From Favolaschia claudopus (Eukaryota; Basidiomycota; Agaricomycetes; Agaricales; Mycenaceae), in NCBI GenBank assembly GCA_037176885.1, contig JAWWNJ010000191.1:62001-126000 (forward strand): a stretch of 64,000 bases of DNA. The letters run 5' to 3'. Each line of letters begins with the position of its first letter. Position 1 is the first letter of the stretch. This document shows positions 22,506-32,117 of this stretch, piece after piece. The position numbers and the translations under genes were made by a program. The notes below the pieces were generated by a model that saw nothing but the letters and a program-made list of their open reading frames with translations, made no database searches and had not been told where the DNA came from.

Positions 22506-24133
22506 TCAATCGGATGTGTCATCCCCCGCCTCTGAAAAGTAGTCTGGCAGTGCCTCTTCTACGGTTCTCAGCACTTCAACTATGCTCCGCTTAGCCTTCA
22601 AATATTGAGACGAGTTCGGTTCGAAGTTAGCAAAGCTCACCGCCATTCGACAGTCGTGATGCATGTACGTCGCAGAGCCCCATCTATCCAAATCAGCATT
22701 GCTTGCTCTGCATTGCCGCTAATCCGACCTACCTGTCGTAGTCCCTCTGAACGATCTTCAGCCGCCCCAGCACATCAGCCAATCCAAGCGCAAGCACTGC
22801 GTCGCTCCGTGTCTTCTCCTTCCAAAACTCAAGCCAACTCTGCGTGCACCCGTGCTGGTGCCACGTTGCCCCACAAGACGGCGCATGGTCGAAATGCGGT
22901 GGCGTTTTCCGCAGGTGCTCCCATGCCTTCGTCAAGCGGTAATAACCCGACAGAAGTCGCAACTGCTGAGCCGGGTTGACCACCAACCGACCCTCTTCGT
23001 CGACATCGCCCTCGTCGGGAGGTGCGGGATGCGCGGGGCCAGCGCCGGTATTCGCATTCGGCCCTGCCACCGGCGGCGCAGCTGTACGTCTGAAGGGATC
23101 GACTTTTGCGCGCTTGATGACGACGGCTTTCTGCATTACTTCGAGGTAGGCTGCCCCACGGAGGGTGCGCAGGTCCAGCTCGTCCGCGAGGGTCATGGCG
23201 AGGTAGGCGTATTGCAGCGAGGAGCTCATGAGCTGGCGGAGAAGAAAAATCATGGTCGAGAGCAGCTTCTCGTGGTTGCACATCTGTGCGAGGCGGATGA
23301 GTTGTGTGAGCTGCGCGGTGCTTTCGATGGTTGCTGAGCCATGTACGGGCGCGTTGTTGGGGGAAAATGTGTACGAGTTGGGAGGTGGTATTGCTGTGAG
23401 GATGGGAGAGGGTTTGCGGTTGACGTATTCTTGGATAGCATCGAGCGACCAGGTTTCTAGCGTCTTGAAGGAATATTTGTTTGCTATGCGGGCAATGTCC
23501 ATGAGCTGAGTGAGATCGGCGTCCGACGAGTGTATTATTCGAAGCTCTGGAGGCCTTGTAAACGGAGTCAAAGAGATTCCACCATGCTTGAGACACAGCT
23601 TACAAGGCGTATAACGCCCACAAGAAATGACGGAATTCAGCAACTGTGTCTCCAGTCAGAAGAATCGGATTATTATCCGACCGCCCCTCAATCTCATTCT
23701 CCCCTTGTGGCAATGAGAACATGGTATGGAACGACGAGCTGTCTTCACCAGAATAAGCAGGGTGTTCGACATCTTCCTCACTGGCAAGCCCGTACCTTTA
23801 GACAATATCGTTCTATGGACCTGGCACGAAATAAATAGCCAATGTGAAGATAGCCTCACAACTCATTCAAAGTCGACGCACATTGAACAACGTATTCTCC
23901 ACAGCAATAATACAGCTCCCGTCTTCAAAATAATACGTATCGTCGTGCACATATCGTGGGCAGCCACTGAATGTTGGTGTCGGGGAACCGTCAATCATAA
24001 CCTGGAATTTCTCGGGAGATCCTATGTGGCTGTCTGAGCGCTTTCGTTTGAGTATCGAGTCTGTTGAGATTTCTCCAGAGCTGTGGTTGAATGGGCCCAT
24101 CGGCGCAGGAGGCATGAAGGGGAGCGACGACAT
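22506..24133 (-). CDS. BTB/POZ domain protein (copy 1)
   Basis: The start is MSSLPFMPPAPMGPF at 24133. The BTB core begins at DDTYYFEDGSCIIAVENTLF. It continues after an intron as VHRTILSK and after a further 50-nt-class intron as DSSSFHTMFSLPQ. Then come NPILLTGDTVAEFRHFLWALYAL and, after a longer intron, PPELRIIHSSDADLTQLMDIARIANKYSF. This is the layout seen in the intact paralogue at 57605. The C-terminal half is helical with a Cys/His-containing segment (FDHAPSCGATWHQHGCTQSW). Two more introns lead to the end at 22506. BTB domains dimerise and often recruit cullin-3; that role is family knowledge. The stop codon sits immediately beside the transposon's target duplication, so the native 3' untranslated region is replaced by element sequence. 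Confidence 0.8.
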
Positions 24134-24441
24134 GAATGTTGTGAGCGTCGTAGACAACGCCGAGGCAAGTCCGACGTCACGCGTGACATTGTCGGCACGC
24201 CGCGGCCATTCACTCTTGAAGAATTTCTTTGGGAACCAGCCTTGGAACCAGCTCAGTATGCAATCGACGCTTGCTTGCCAGTCTTTCCAGTTTCTTACGA
24301 TCGAAGCCGTTGCGATATACCGCACACAAAGTCCATTCAAACCGCAGTACTACTTAGTTTTAACAAAGTCCAAAGGCCTGACATCTCGAAGCCTGCAGAT
24401 CGAGAGGCATTCAACGAGGTAGCGTTCACCCTTTCTAATCT

Positions 24442-27400
24442 TTAGGCCGCGCATTGGAGGCAGAGAACCTAGTAGGTAACAAAGACGAACGAATGAGCAT
24501 GGAACGAGAAACCAAATACAGAACCAGTGCTTACCGCGCCAGTGAAACCGCAAGTCTCCCAGGGCCCAACGCCTCCTCCCCACTGGGTGCACCCGGTACC
24601 CTCGGCTTGGGTGGGGGAAGTGTAGCACCCACCGTTAGCGGGGTCGGTAGAGCAGGGCAAGCAGGTGGTCACCTGGGGGACCGACGTTTTGCTGACAAAT
24701 CGACCTTGAAGGTCGGGTTCTGAGGGTACCTAAAACCCTGCCTCAAGCTCAGGCCACCGACGTCGGAATCACCTAATATTTACGTCCTCAGTGCATTTAG
24801 CCTAATTGGGAGCGGTCCTCTTGCGGCGGGTTGGTGGCGGGTGGGCGCCGACGTTGGGCGACATCGTCGTCGCCGGTCGGTCGATTCAACGGCGTCGGTA
24901 ATCAAAGTTTGATGCTCTCACCCGCCGATCCCTGCCGTTTCCGGCGCGATCTTTGGACCTTGTTTGTCCAATTGATCTGCTTGATCAGTCTGTCAACAAC
25001 GTCGACGTCGACGTCGCCTCTCAAATCCCCATTCCTCCTTGCATTTCTCTGTTGCTCTGAATTCAATTCGTCTGCGGCCTTGCAATCAACCTCCGTCCTT
25101 GTAACACATGAATCAACCCTTCTGCTTCGTCACCCATCCGTTGGCATCTGCGCCACCGTTGCCGTTGACCGTCGACGGTCGCCTTCTTGGACCCACACTC
25201 CTCTCCTTTGGATTATTGTCCCCGAAGGTCTTAAGAATATGCCTGGAATGCTGCCTCATGCAGCATTCGCAATCCTATGTATCCATTTTCGCCATTTGTT
25301 CAGCGCCGTCGACGCCGTCACCAGCTGTAATTGCTCCCCAATGTGGCCCGAATCCTCAATTTCACGCAAGCATCAACAACAAATATTCGTATGCATACTG
25401 TTTACCTCCTCCTCCATTCTCCACCGCCGCCCATTCGCTTCCCTCCCTCTTGCCGTCGTCGGACCTCCACCTCCGTCGTTACACCAAATGAATGACGGCG
25501 CTGGTGTTGCAAGTGTTGACAGATTTGGAGGGGAGGCTCGGAGGGGGGTGTGAGCAGAGCTCGATGTTGTAAGTATCATAGGGTATGAGGGTAGTGCTGG
25601 GGTAACGACGACGGCGTCGAAACCGACGACGTCGGGCGTTAGAAGTGACGGCGGTGGTGGGAACGGTGGTGAGAGATAATTTTGTTTGGGCATGCTGGAG
25701 TTACGGCGATGGGCTGAGAGGGACAACGGTGGTGGTGAAAGCGACGACGATGGTGGTGAAGGCGACGACGGCGGTGATAAGAGCGACGACGATGGTGGGA
25801 AAAGCGACGGCGGCGATGGAAAGCGGCGGCGGCGGCGGCGGAAGCGATGACGGCGTTGAAATATAGGATACTGTTGTGCATAGATGGAGAATGTGAGTTG
25901 TAACCGGACATAGACATTGAACAAGTCATAAGAATCATCGTGCAAAAACAAACCGCCGGCTCTTCCTAAAACCAAGTAATGCGAAATGTGGGGGTAGGTG
26001 GGGCCGCCGGTGGCGGTCAGTACAATAATATAAGCTTGCGTGAACAGAATCTCGGGGTCGCTCTCGACTCTGAGCGTTGACCAAGAAGGGCGGGCTTGTG
26101 ACGGCATGGCCGATTCAGACCCGACGTGTTCAAGCCGCCCTAACGCCCGCGGTATTCTCGCGCCGACAGCCACAGACGTAAAATGCCGCTATAAAGCCAG
26201 CCAATCGTGAGCCGAATAAATCTCGCCGCTTCCGGTTTTACTTACCGTGTTTTTTCCCTCAAAGGAGTCCCTCCAATAACCATCGGAAATTGTTCCTATA
26301 GCACGCCCGAAACTTTCTATCTAAAAATTTCGCTCAGTTTCCAAGTTCTTGTCTCGAGTGCGCAAAATGGCCTGAAAGGCACTCTAGATCTTAGTGTAAA
26401 CCAGGTCCCTGATACTAAGTTGTGTTGAAGACCACCTAAAATATGGGTTATCTGCCGCAAACCTTACAGAACTGCATTAGAATCACTCGCAACACTCACC
26501 AGTTATCTCGTTCAACAAAATCAACCCATTTCTTTCATTTCAATACGCAACGGAAAGGACGACAACCAACCCAAACAACGAAAGCCGGACCTTACCGTGG
26601 TAGATCAAAGCTCAACTCAATTTTTCTCAATGTAATGAGCCACAAGAATGAGAATAAAGTGATTCATATGCTCATAATACTACACGGGAAGGTAGTCGAC
26701 GATAAATAACGGCGACGACGACGGCGGTGAATGTAACGACGGCGGTGGCGTATTTGAAGAGTTTGAGCAGAAATCTCGACAGCAATATGATGGTGGTGTC
26801 GAAAACGAAGCTAGAGAAAGGATGGTGGGGAATGACGGAAGCGAAGGGAGCAGGCGGGGAACATCAATAGCGACGACGGCGGCGGCGCAGACTCCGGTGC
26901 ATAGTAATAAACACGCGGGATAGACAATAACATAAAGGTCGAAGGCGTGGTGGGACGGAAGGCATCGATGATGCATATATGGTCAGCAGGCGAGCAGGGG
27001 GCGGGGTAGGAAAAGCACTGAGGCGGGTGGTATCGGTAGTGCGAGCCCACGAAGAGCGCAGCGGTGGCCAAAGGCATAGAGAATAAAGGGGCGGCACATA
27101 GGAAGGTAGTGGGGGGTGGTTTGTATGTTGGCAGTGCAGAGAAGGAGATGGAGTGCGCAGAATTGACGACGGCAGGGTGAAACTCGTGCTGCGAGGTGGG
27201 GTGGCACGCAACGGCCGCAAATAGACCAGCAGGCAAGGGTGGGGAGTGTCCGAAGGTAGCAGTGTTATTTTGCAGTGCTTGGACGGCGCAAGGGGGCAGA
27301 ACCTGGAGCGACGGCGATGCAGGGCAACGACGGCGGTGGAGGGCAACGACGGCGGTGCGACTCGAGGAGGCGTGCGGAGACCGTAGAGACATCGCAGATA

Positions 27401-28631
27401 GGAGGTTCTCAGAGCTGAAAGATGGTGGTGAGACTATCATACCTTCGTAACGCGTGAGGAGGGTGTCATAGACAGAACTTTTGAGGGAGAAGGGATTGGG
27501 ACTAGCAGTGCGAGGTGGCGAAGCGCGCAGAGGTCGCAAGAACATTGGAGCATGTAGATGCACCGTTTTCTCAGGTGGTTGCGCTGTGCTCAGCCTTCTC
27601 CGGGCCAAGGATTGGACGAGGCGCAGGGAACGGACGGCGAGGGCAGTGGAACTAGCAACACGAGCTAGGGAAGCGAGCTGGCGCCGTTAGATTCATGTGG
27701 TGGAAGGGGGCAGCGTATCGAAGGGTTCTGGTGAAGATTCAGACAAGTAGGCGAGCGGGAGGGCGAAGAAAGCGCAAGGTACGCTGGGACGGTATTCGAC
27801 GGCGACGGATGCTAGGGTGATGATCATGGTCCAAGACTTCGCATGTGGATTCTTTACATGGACATAAACTTGCTGTAGGACATTTGAGTCAATTGAACTC
27901 GCCGTCATTCAACGTGCAGGCGAACAAGTGTATGTACCGTCGACGGTCGGCGGCCGAATTTTATCACTCCCAACACCACTATCTCCTCCCCAAAGATCCA
28001 AGAAAGCGCCATGTGAGTAGCCCAGACCCTCGACACATGCCCAAGCATGAAAGAGTAGAGAGTAGCGAGATTGCAGTGAGGAGGGAACGACGACGGAGGT
28101 TGTGATCTGATGACAACACGACCAAACAAGCCGCCCACACCCAAGCGCCACCGCCAACATCGATGCGGTCCCAAATTAGCGTAAGCCCTCGGAGGTAAGG
28201 CTTATGATGTAAGGCCGACGCCGTTGCTGGGAGCTTGAGGCTCGGTTTAGCTGACCCGATTAACCCCACCTTGAAGGTCGATTTGTCATCAAAACGTCGG
28301 TACCTGGGCTGCAGGTGGTGCAGGTGATCTACGGTAGCCAGTCAACATGAAGAACTGAATGAAAAAAGCAAGAAGGAAGGTAATACGCACAGCACCCTCG
28401 AAACCACACTTCTCGTTAGCATTGCTGGGTGAATCGAATAAACGCGTGAATAAACAAAACCAGGGCAGATCGAGGTAATTCCACTCACACTCCACCATCC
28501 CAAACGCTGCAACCGTGGTTCGTCGCGTTGGACGGACCTCCAGACCAGCAGCTCCCGGGGGTGCATTGGGTAGTCTGGGCATTAACACCCATGAAGAAGG
28601 CAAGCGAAGCGAGGGCAACAGTGAAACGCAT
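24442..28631 (-). pseudogene. Small secreted cysteine-rich protein gene interrupted by a transposon
   Basis: The start at 28631 gives a signal peptide (MRFTVALASLAFFMGVNAQ). A Cys-rich mature part follows (CTPGSCWSGG, then after an intron CGFEGA). The next exon begins near 28330 with ITC and is cut by the 3.6 kb element at 24670-28311. On the far side the same exon resumes in the same frame (TTCLPCSTDPANGGC, GPWETCGFTGA). One more intron leads to VLCLQCAA and a stop at 24442. One copy of the 9-bp duplication accounts exactly for the join. The intact allele would encode a secreted protein of about 100 residues with many Cys. I do not know its function. The insertion should abolish normal expression. 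Confidence 0.8.
24670..28311. mobile_element. Non-autonomous TIR DNA transposon, 3.6 kb, 9-bp target duplication
   Basis: The ends share an inverted repeat with one or two mismatches (24680-24717 and about 28264-28302; core AAATCGACCTT), preceded by ACCGACGTTTTG-type sequence on both sides. An exact 9-bp direct repeat GCAGGTGGT flanks it at 24661-24669 and 28312-28320. The interior is rich in GACGACGGCGGTGG-like trinucleotide runs on both arms. It has no recognisable transposase, reverse transcriptase or other domain. Open frames at 24831-25553 and 25373-26173 are low in complexity. The class is probably Mutator-like by duplication length, but this is not proven. It sits inside an exon of a secreted-protein gene. 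Confidence 0.8.
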
Positions 28632-28777
28632 TATCTGAATTTCGAGTGTGAGCCATGCGGGCAGCGGGATAGCAGAAAGCCGTAGTCCTCACGTTCGTAG
28701 AGTGTAAAGAGAGTAAGATGGAAGCAGGCTGAGGTGAAGGGGAAATGGTGGCGAAGTCATGTTGTAGAGAGGATCTC

Positions 28778-28785
28778 TATTTATA
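28778..28785 (-). promoter_or_regulatory. TATA box of the secreted-protein gene
   Basis: On the minus strand the sequence is TATAAATA, followed by GAG, about 147 bases before the start codon at 28631. The promoter is therefore still intact although the coding exon is split by a transposon. Confidence 0.5.
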
Positions 28786-29105
28786 CGGCCGTACGGTCGC
28801 AAATGTTTCATCATGCTCGCGTCGAAATAAATGTGATAAACCTGATCTTCGTTGTGCATTTCCTTTATCCCGATTCCCGAACACTGCTCTTCAGGCACAA
28901 CGGCGTCGAACGGCCGCCCATTGAAAGAGAAAGGTTGGCTGCCGCGTTCGCGGCTAAAGGAGCCTAACCGACGTTCTCATACATTCTCATTATGGTCATC
29001 CGAGCGGACCAAGCCGCGTTTGTCGATCCTTGGCGTATGTACCGCTCTATGTATACTACACGCATGTTCAAACGTGGTGGCTAAGAATATGAACAGACAT
29101 GTTCC

Positions 29106-29287
29106 AGAGTCTGAAGTCCTTGAATATCATCCGATCGCTATTAGATTTATTATTCTGAAGACTACTTATCAGCGGCGGTACCGCGAAGCATATGAATACT
29201 CTAGACACGTCGCAGAGTCTGAAGCCCTCGAGTATCATGGTAGACTGTAGTATCATTCGCTCGCTAGATTCACAATTCTCAAGACTA
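29106..29287. repeat. Two-copy imperfect direct repeat
   Basis: AGAGTCTGAAG begins both units (29106 and 29214). Each continues with a diverged CTTGAATATCAT-like and CTCAAGACTA-like segment, with units of about 60-70 bases. It looks like an old local duplication and no coding sense is apparent. Confidence 0.55.
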
Positions 29288-29337
29288 TTCAATACATTCG
29301 TGCCGTTTATCCCTACGGATCCAGGTCCATCCAATTT

Positions 29338-30960
29338 TTAATTCCGCCACCACCCTGGTGCCCGGTTCCGCCCATTCCTCAAAAACATTCCAAAAGGCTT
29401 GAACTTATAATTCAAGTTTGAACGCGCAGCCTCGACAGACTCCTCCAAACACCCCAACTTCTCGAACAACCTCAAAGGGAGATGGGTATCCTGCAGCGAA
29501 ACTCAGCACGAAACTCGAAACAGCGTACAGACAGGCGAACGAACGGACCTTCAAGCAATACACCGCCAACTGCCTTCTATCCTCCGGCCCGCCTTGCTGT
29601 AGCGGGTTGATCTTCATGAAATGAATATCCTCTTTCGTCTCGCCCAGGAACTCCAGCGAAATGGTATTCAGATCGCATCTAGCCGACCAGTTACCGGCGT
29701 ACGCTCCGCCGTAGTACGTGCCATCTGACTCTCCTCTACGTGCTGCCGAATGTCTAGTTGCAGGCGGCCAGCCAAGACCGGGGCGTCCCCGCTGTTCCGC
29801 TTGTTCGCGGGGAGTTGGTGCGCTGTTGCGCATACGTCTGCTTACGTTAAGCAAAGGGAGGAAGAGTGATGTTCGACAAACTGACTTTTGAGACGCCCAA
29901 GGTAGGGGAATTGGTCCAACTTGAGGACTTGAGAGCGGAGGATTAGTTGAGGAATGTCGAACGCGCCAATGTTGTGCCCAATGATCAAGTCGGGGTCGTT
30001 GTCGACGAGAAAGTTCCGCCACGCCATGAGCATGCTTGGCTCGTCGTCGAAGGACCGGACATCCGTCCCGTCGATGAGAGAGCAGGGTGTTGAGTGTGAA
30101 TATGGTTCGGTGGTAAGGGTATGGGTCTCCTAGTGAGTATGGAAGGGGATCAGCATCGATTGGTGCTCGGATAAGTGAAAGACCTTTATTTGCCAGCATC
30201 GTTCCAATTTGAATGATACGTTCGTGGTCGTAGCGAGGCATGCTGTTGTCTGGAGCGATCATTGCCTCGATGTCGAAGCTGAGGATCCGTAGCGGCGCGG
30301 ACCTAGACCAGGGTCCTTCGTGAGCTTGAGGGTGGAACAGCATGTCATGGTGTCTTAGTTCGTAGATGTGCTTAGACGAGGAAGCGACGCGACATAGTGG
30401 GAACGCACGATGCAGAGAACTCGACTTGGTTGAAGGACAGTCTTTCGGACTCATCGACGACTGGCTTAAACTTCGCGACTGGGATTTCGATCCAAGACAT
30501 CGCCTTCATCTGGCCGATGATAATGTGTGGCGCGTACAACACCGACAAAGAAAACGTACCTCGTAGAAGCGCAGGAACCCGTCAACGGGGCCGAAGATTT
30601 GGGACATAACTATGTCGATGGTTGATGTGACATGGACGAGGACTCGTAGACCAGCCTTTGATCGGGTGAGTGGCGGCAGTGAGGGCGTGAGGACTCTCAC
30701 CTCGGTAACACCAAAGATCAAGATGTCTGCTAGCTTTGGATGGCGCACAATATCGGTGTATTGAAAGACTGAGGATCGGCGACAGTGTCGGTGACCAAAT
30801 CTAGTAATAGCCATCGCGAATTGATGCACTCACCAAGGGCTTCTTCGAGTAAGTTCACGGTGTCGGCATTGATGTTGGCCGGGGAAGGACAGTCTAAAGG
30901 GAAACCAGTTGAAACGAGTCGAAGTGAAAGGAATACAGTGGACTTACCGTTGACAGGCAT
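29338..30960 (-). pseudogene. DNA polymerase delta N-terminal/exonuclease-domain relic
   Basis: Split exons match the B-family polymerase delta large subunit from its N-terminal domain to just past the 3'-5' exonuclease. Visible pieces are FQYTDI, IFGVTEAGLRVLVHV, MSWIEIPVAKF, PLRILSFDIEA (Exo I), WRNFLVDNDPDLIIGHNIGAFDIPQL (Exo II, in two parts), GRLQLDI, EFLGETKEDIHF and YCLKDTHLPLRLFEKL (Exo III, after an intron). The frame then ends at 29338 with no palm or fingers. Acidic residues of all three Exo motifs survive. The frame cannot be joined by GT-AG splicing near 30060-30170 or near 29700-29750, which suggests decay. A shortened but working exonuclease paralogue is the alternative. Confidence 0.7.
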
Positions 30961-32117
30961 CTCCTTCAAGACATCGGCGAAAGACTGCGAGGGAGCGAGT
31001 CACCTGATTTTTTTGGGCTGAGATGGATTTTCGTGCGGCTCGAGCTCTGGGGAGGCCCTCTCAGTTCGTTTTCTGGTCGGGGAGGTGGGGGACAGCGCTG
31101 TGGATGAGGCATGGCTTCCTGGCAAGAGGTTGAAGGGGGAAAATGGGGGAATTCGCGATTTTAAAGGAACAAAAACGTGGAGGGACCCCGCCCAGCCTCA
31201 GAATATCGTAGAACATTGCGCACGGCCCTCCAGGACTTTCCGACAGGAAGTTCAGATTATTTGAGAGAGGAGCGACCCGCAATTGGACGAAAAACGGCGC
31301 ATTTTGAAGAGCGGAAAGTGGGACAGGAACTGGTGCGGAACCGACAAAAGATCGGATGTTCGGAAAGCCTCCGTCGACGCCGTAGAGCCTCGCACAACGC
31401 ACGAAAAGGGCCGATACACAGACGGGGCACAAATGAAGGTGATAGTGATAGTGATATATTATACACAGCATGGTCCAGGTGTTCTTCGAGTTCGGCGCGA
31501 GGAAATTCGACTGAAAGAACCTAGAAAATACCTAGAAAATAGGTTTTCCAAAGTCCAAATCACACCATTAACAATTCCCTGGGTCGCAGACACCGTCCCG
31601 AAGGCATAATGACAAGAATATAAGGCGTAGGATAGGTAGATGGCTCGGGATGGTTGAAGACAGGAACGACTGCTAAAGCCAAAAGTGGAAGAACTGACGT
31701 GACTCGAATTTGGTTCAAACGCGAACAAACGGACCAAAGATAATTGGTCCGAAATCGGTGGCGGGGGTCCGTATGGGAACCAATCATCATATGGAATCCA
31801 TCAGTCACGTCCACATATCCAAATAACCATCGTTTGGCTGATTAGACGACGCGATTGCACTTCAGTGACGCGCATTCGACGCGTTTTGACGCGTTTATAG
31901 GGCGCTGTAGCAATGATATGGCAATCAAAGCTTTTAAGAAGAAATATTGACTAAAATGAGTGCGCTACAAGGCGTAAGATTTTGTGTATAGATTGATGTG
32001 ACTGACCCCCGAAATGGACTTAAGCGGAGCGGTGTCGTGCTTTCGTTTGTCACCCTCACTTGCCTTCCACCTCCATCTTCCCCCCCTCCCCCGCCTTACT
32101 CTCCCCCATTCTCCATC
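30961..32117. promoter_or_regulatory. Divergent region between polymerase delta relic and RNR1
   Basis: No supported gene lies here. The right part is the RNR1 promoter with a cluster of ACGCG motifs and a pyrimidine-rich tract just before the start codon. Open frames such as 31177-31524 show no domain. Confidence 0.5.
31849..31894. promoter_or_regulatory. Cluster of MluI cell-cycle-box-like motifs upstream of RNR1
   Basis: Four ACGCG cores occur within 46 bases: ACGCGA at 31849, ACGCGC at 31868, and exact ACGCGT at 31879-31884 and 31889-31894. They lie about 220-270 bases before the RNR1 start. In yeasts MBF binds ACGCGT and drives S-phase expression of RNR genes. Conserved control here is inference from motif and gene identity. 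Confidence 0.6.

Larger units (their letters stand above)
28632..29337. other. Promoter of the secreted-protein gene plus imperfect tandem repeat
   Basis: The left part holds the TATA box of the secreted-protein gene. The right part contains the two-unit repeat listed separately. No gene is seen. Confidence 0.5.

Noticed and set aside
23770..23860. Suspected frameshift in the first BTB gene
   Set aside because: An intron with donor GTACGG and acceptor GTGAAG joins LSK to DSSSFHTMFSLPQ and matches the paralogue, so no mutation is needed.
24831..25553. 240-residue frame inside the 3.6 kb transposon, considered as a transposase
   Set aside because: No DDE/DDD-type motifs, zinc finger or other recognisable element protein is visible, and the composition is low in complexity.
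25373..26173. 266-residue minus-strand frame inside the same transposon
   Set aside because: It is mostly Ser/Pro/Arg repeats from GACGACGGCGGTGG-like DNA, so it is not credible as a protein.
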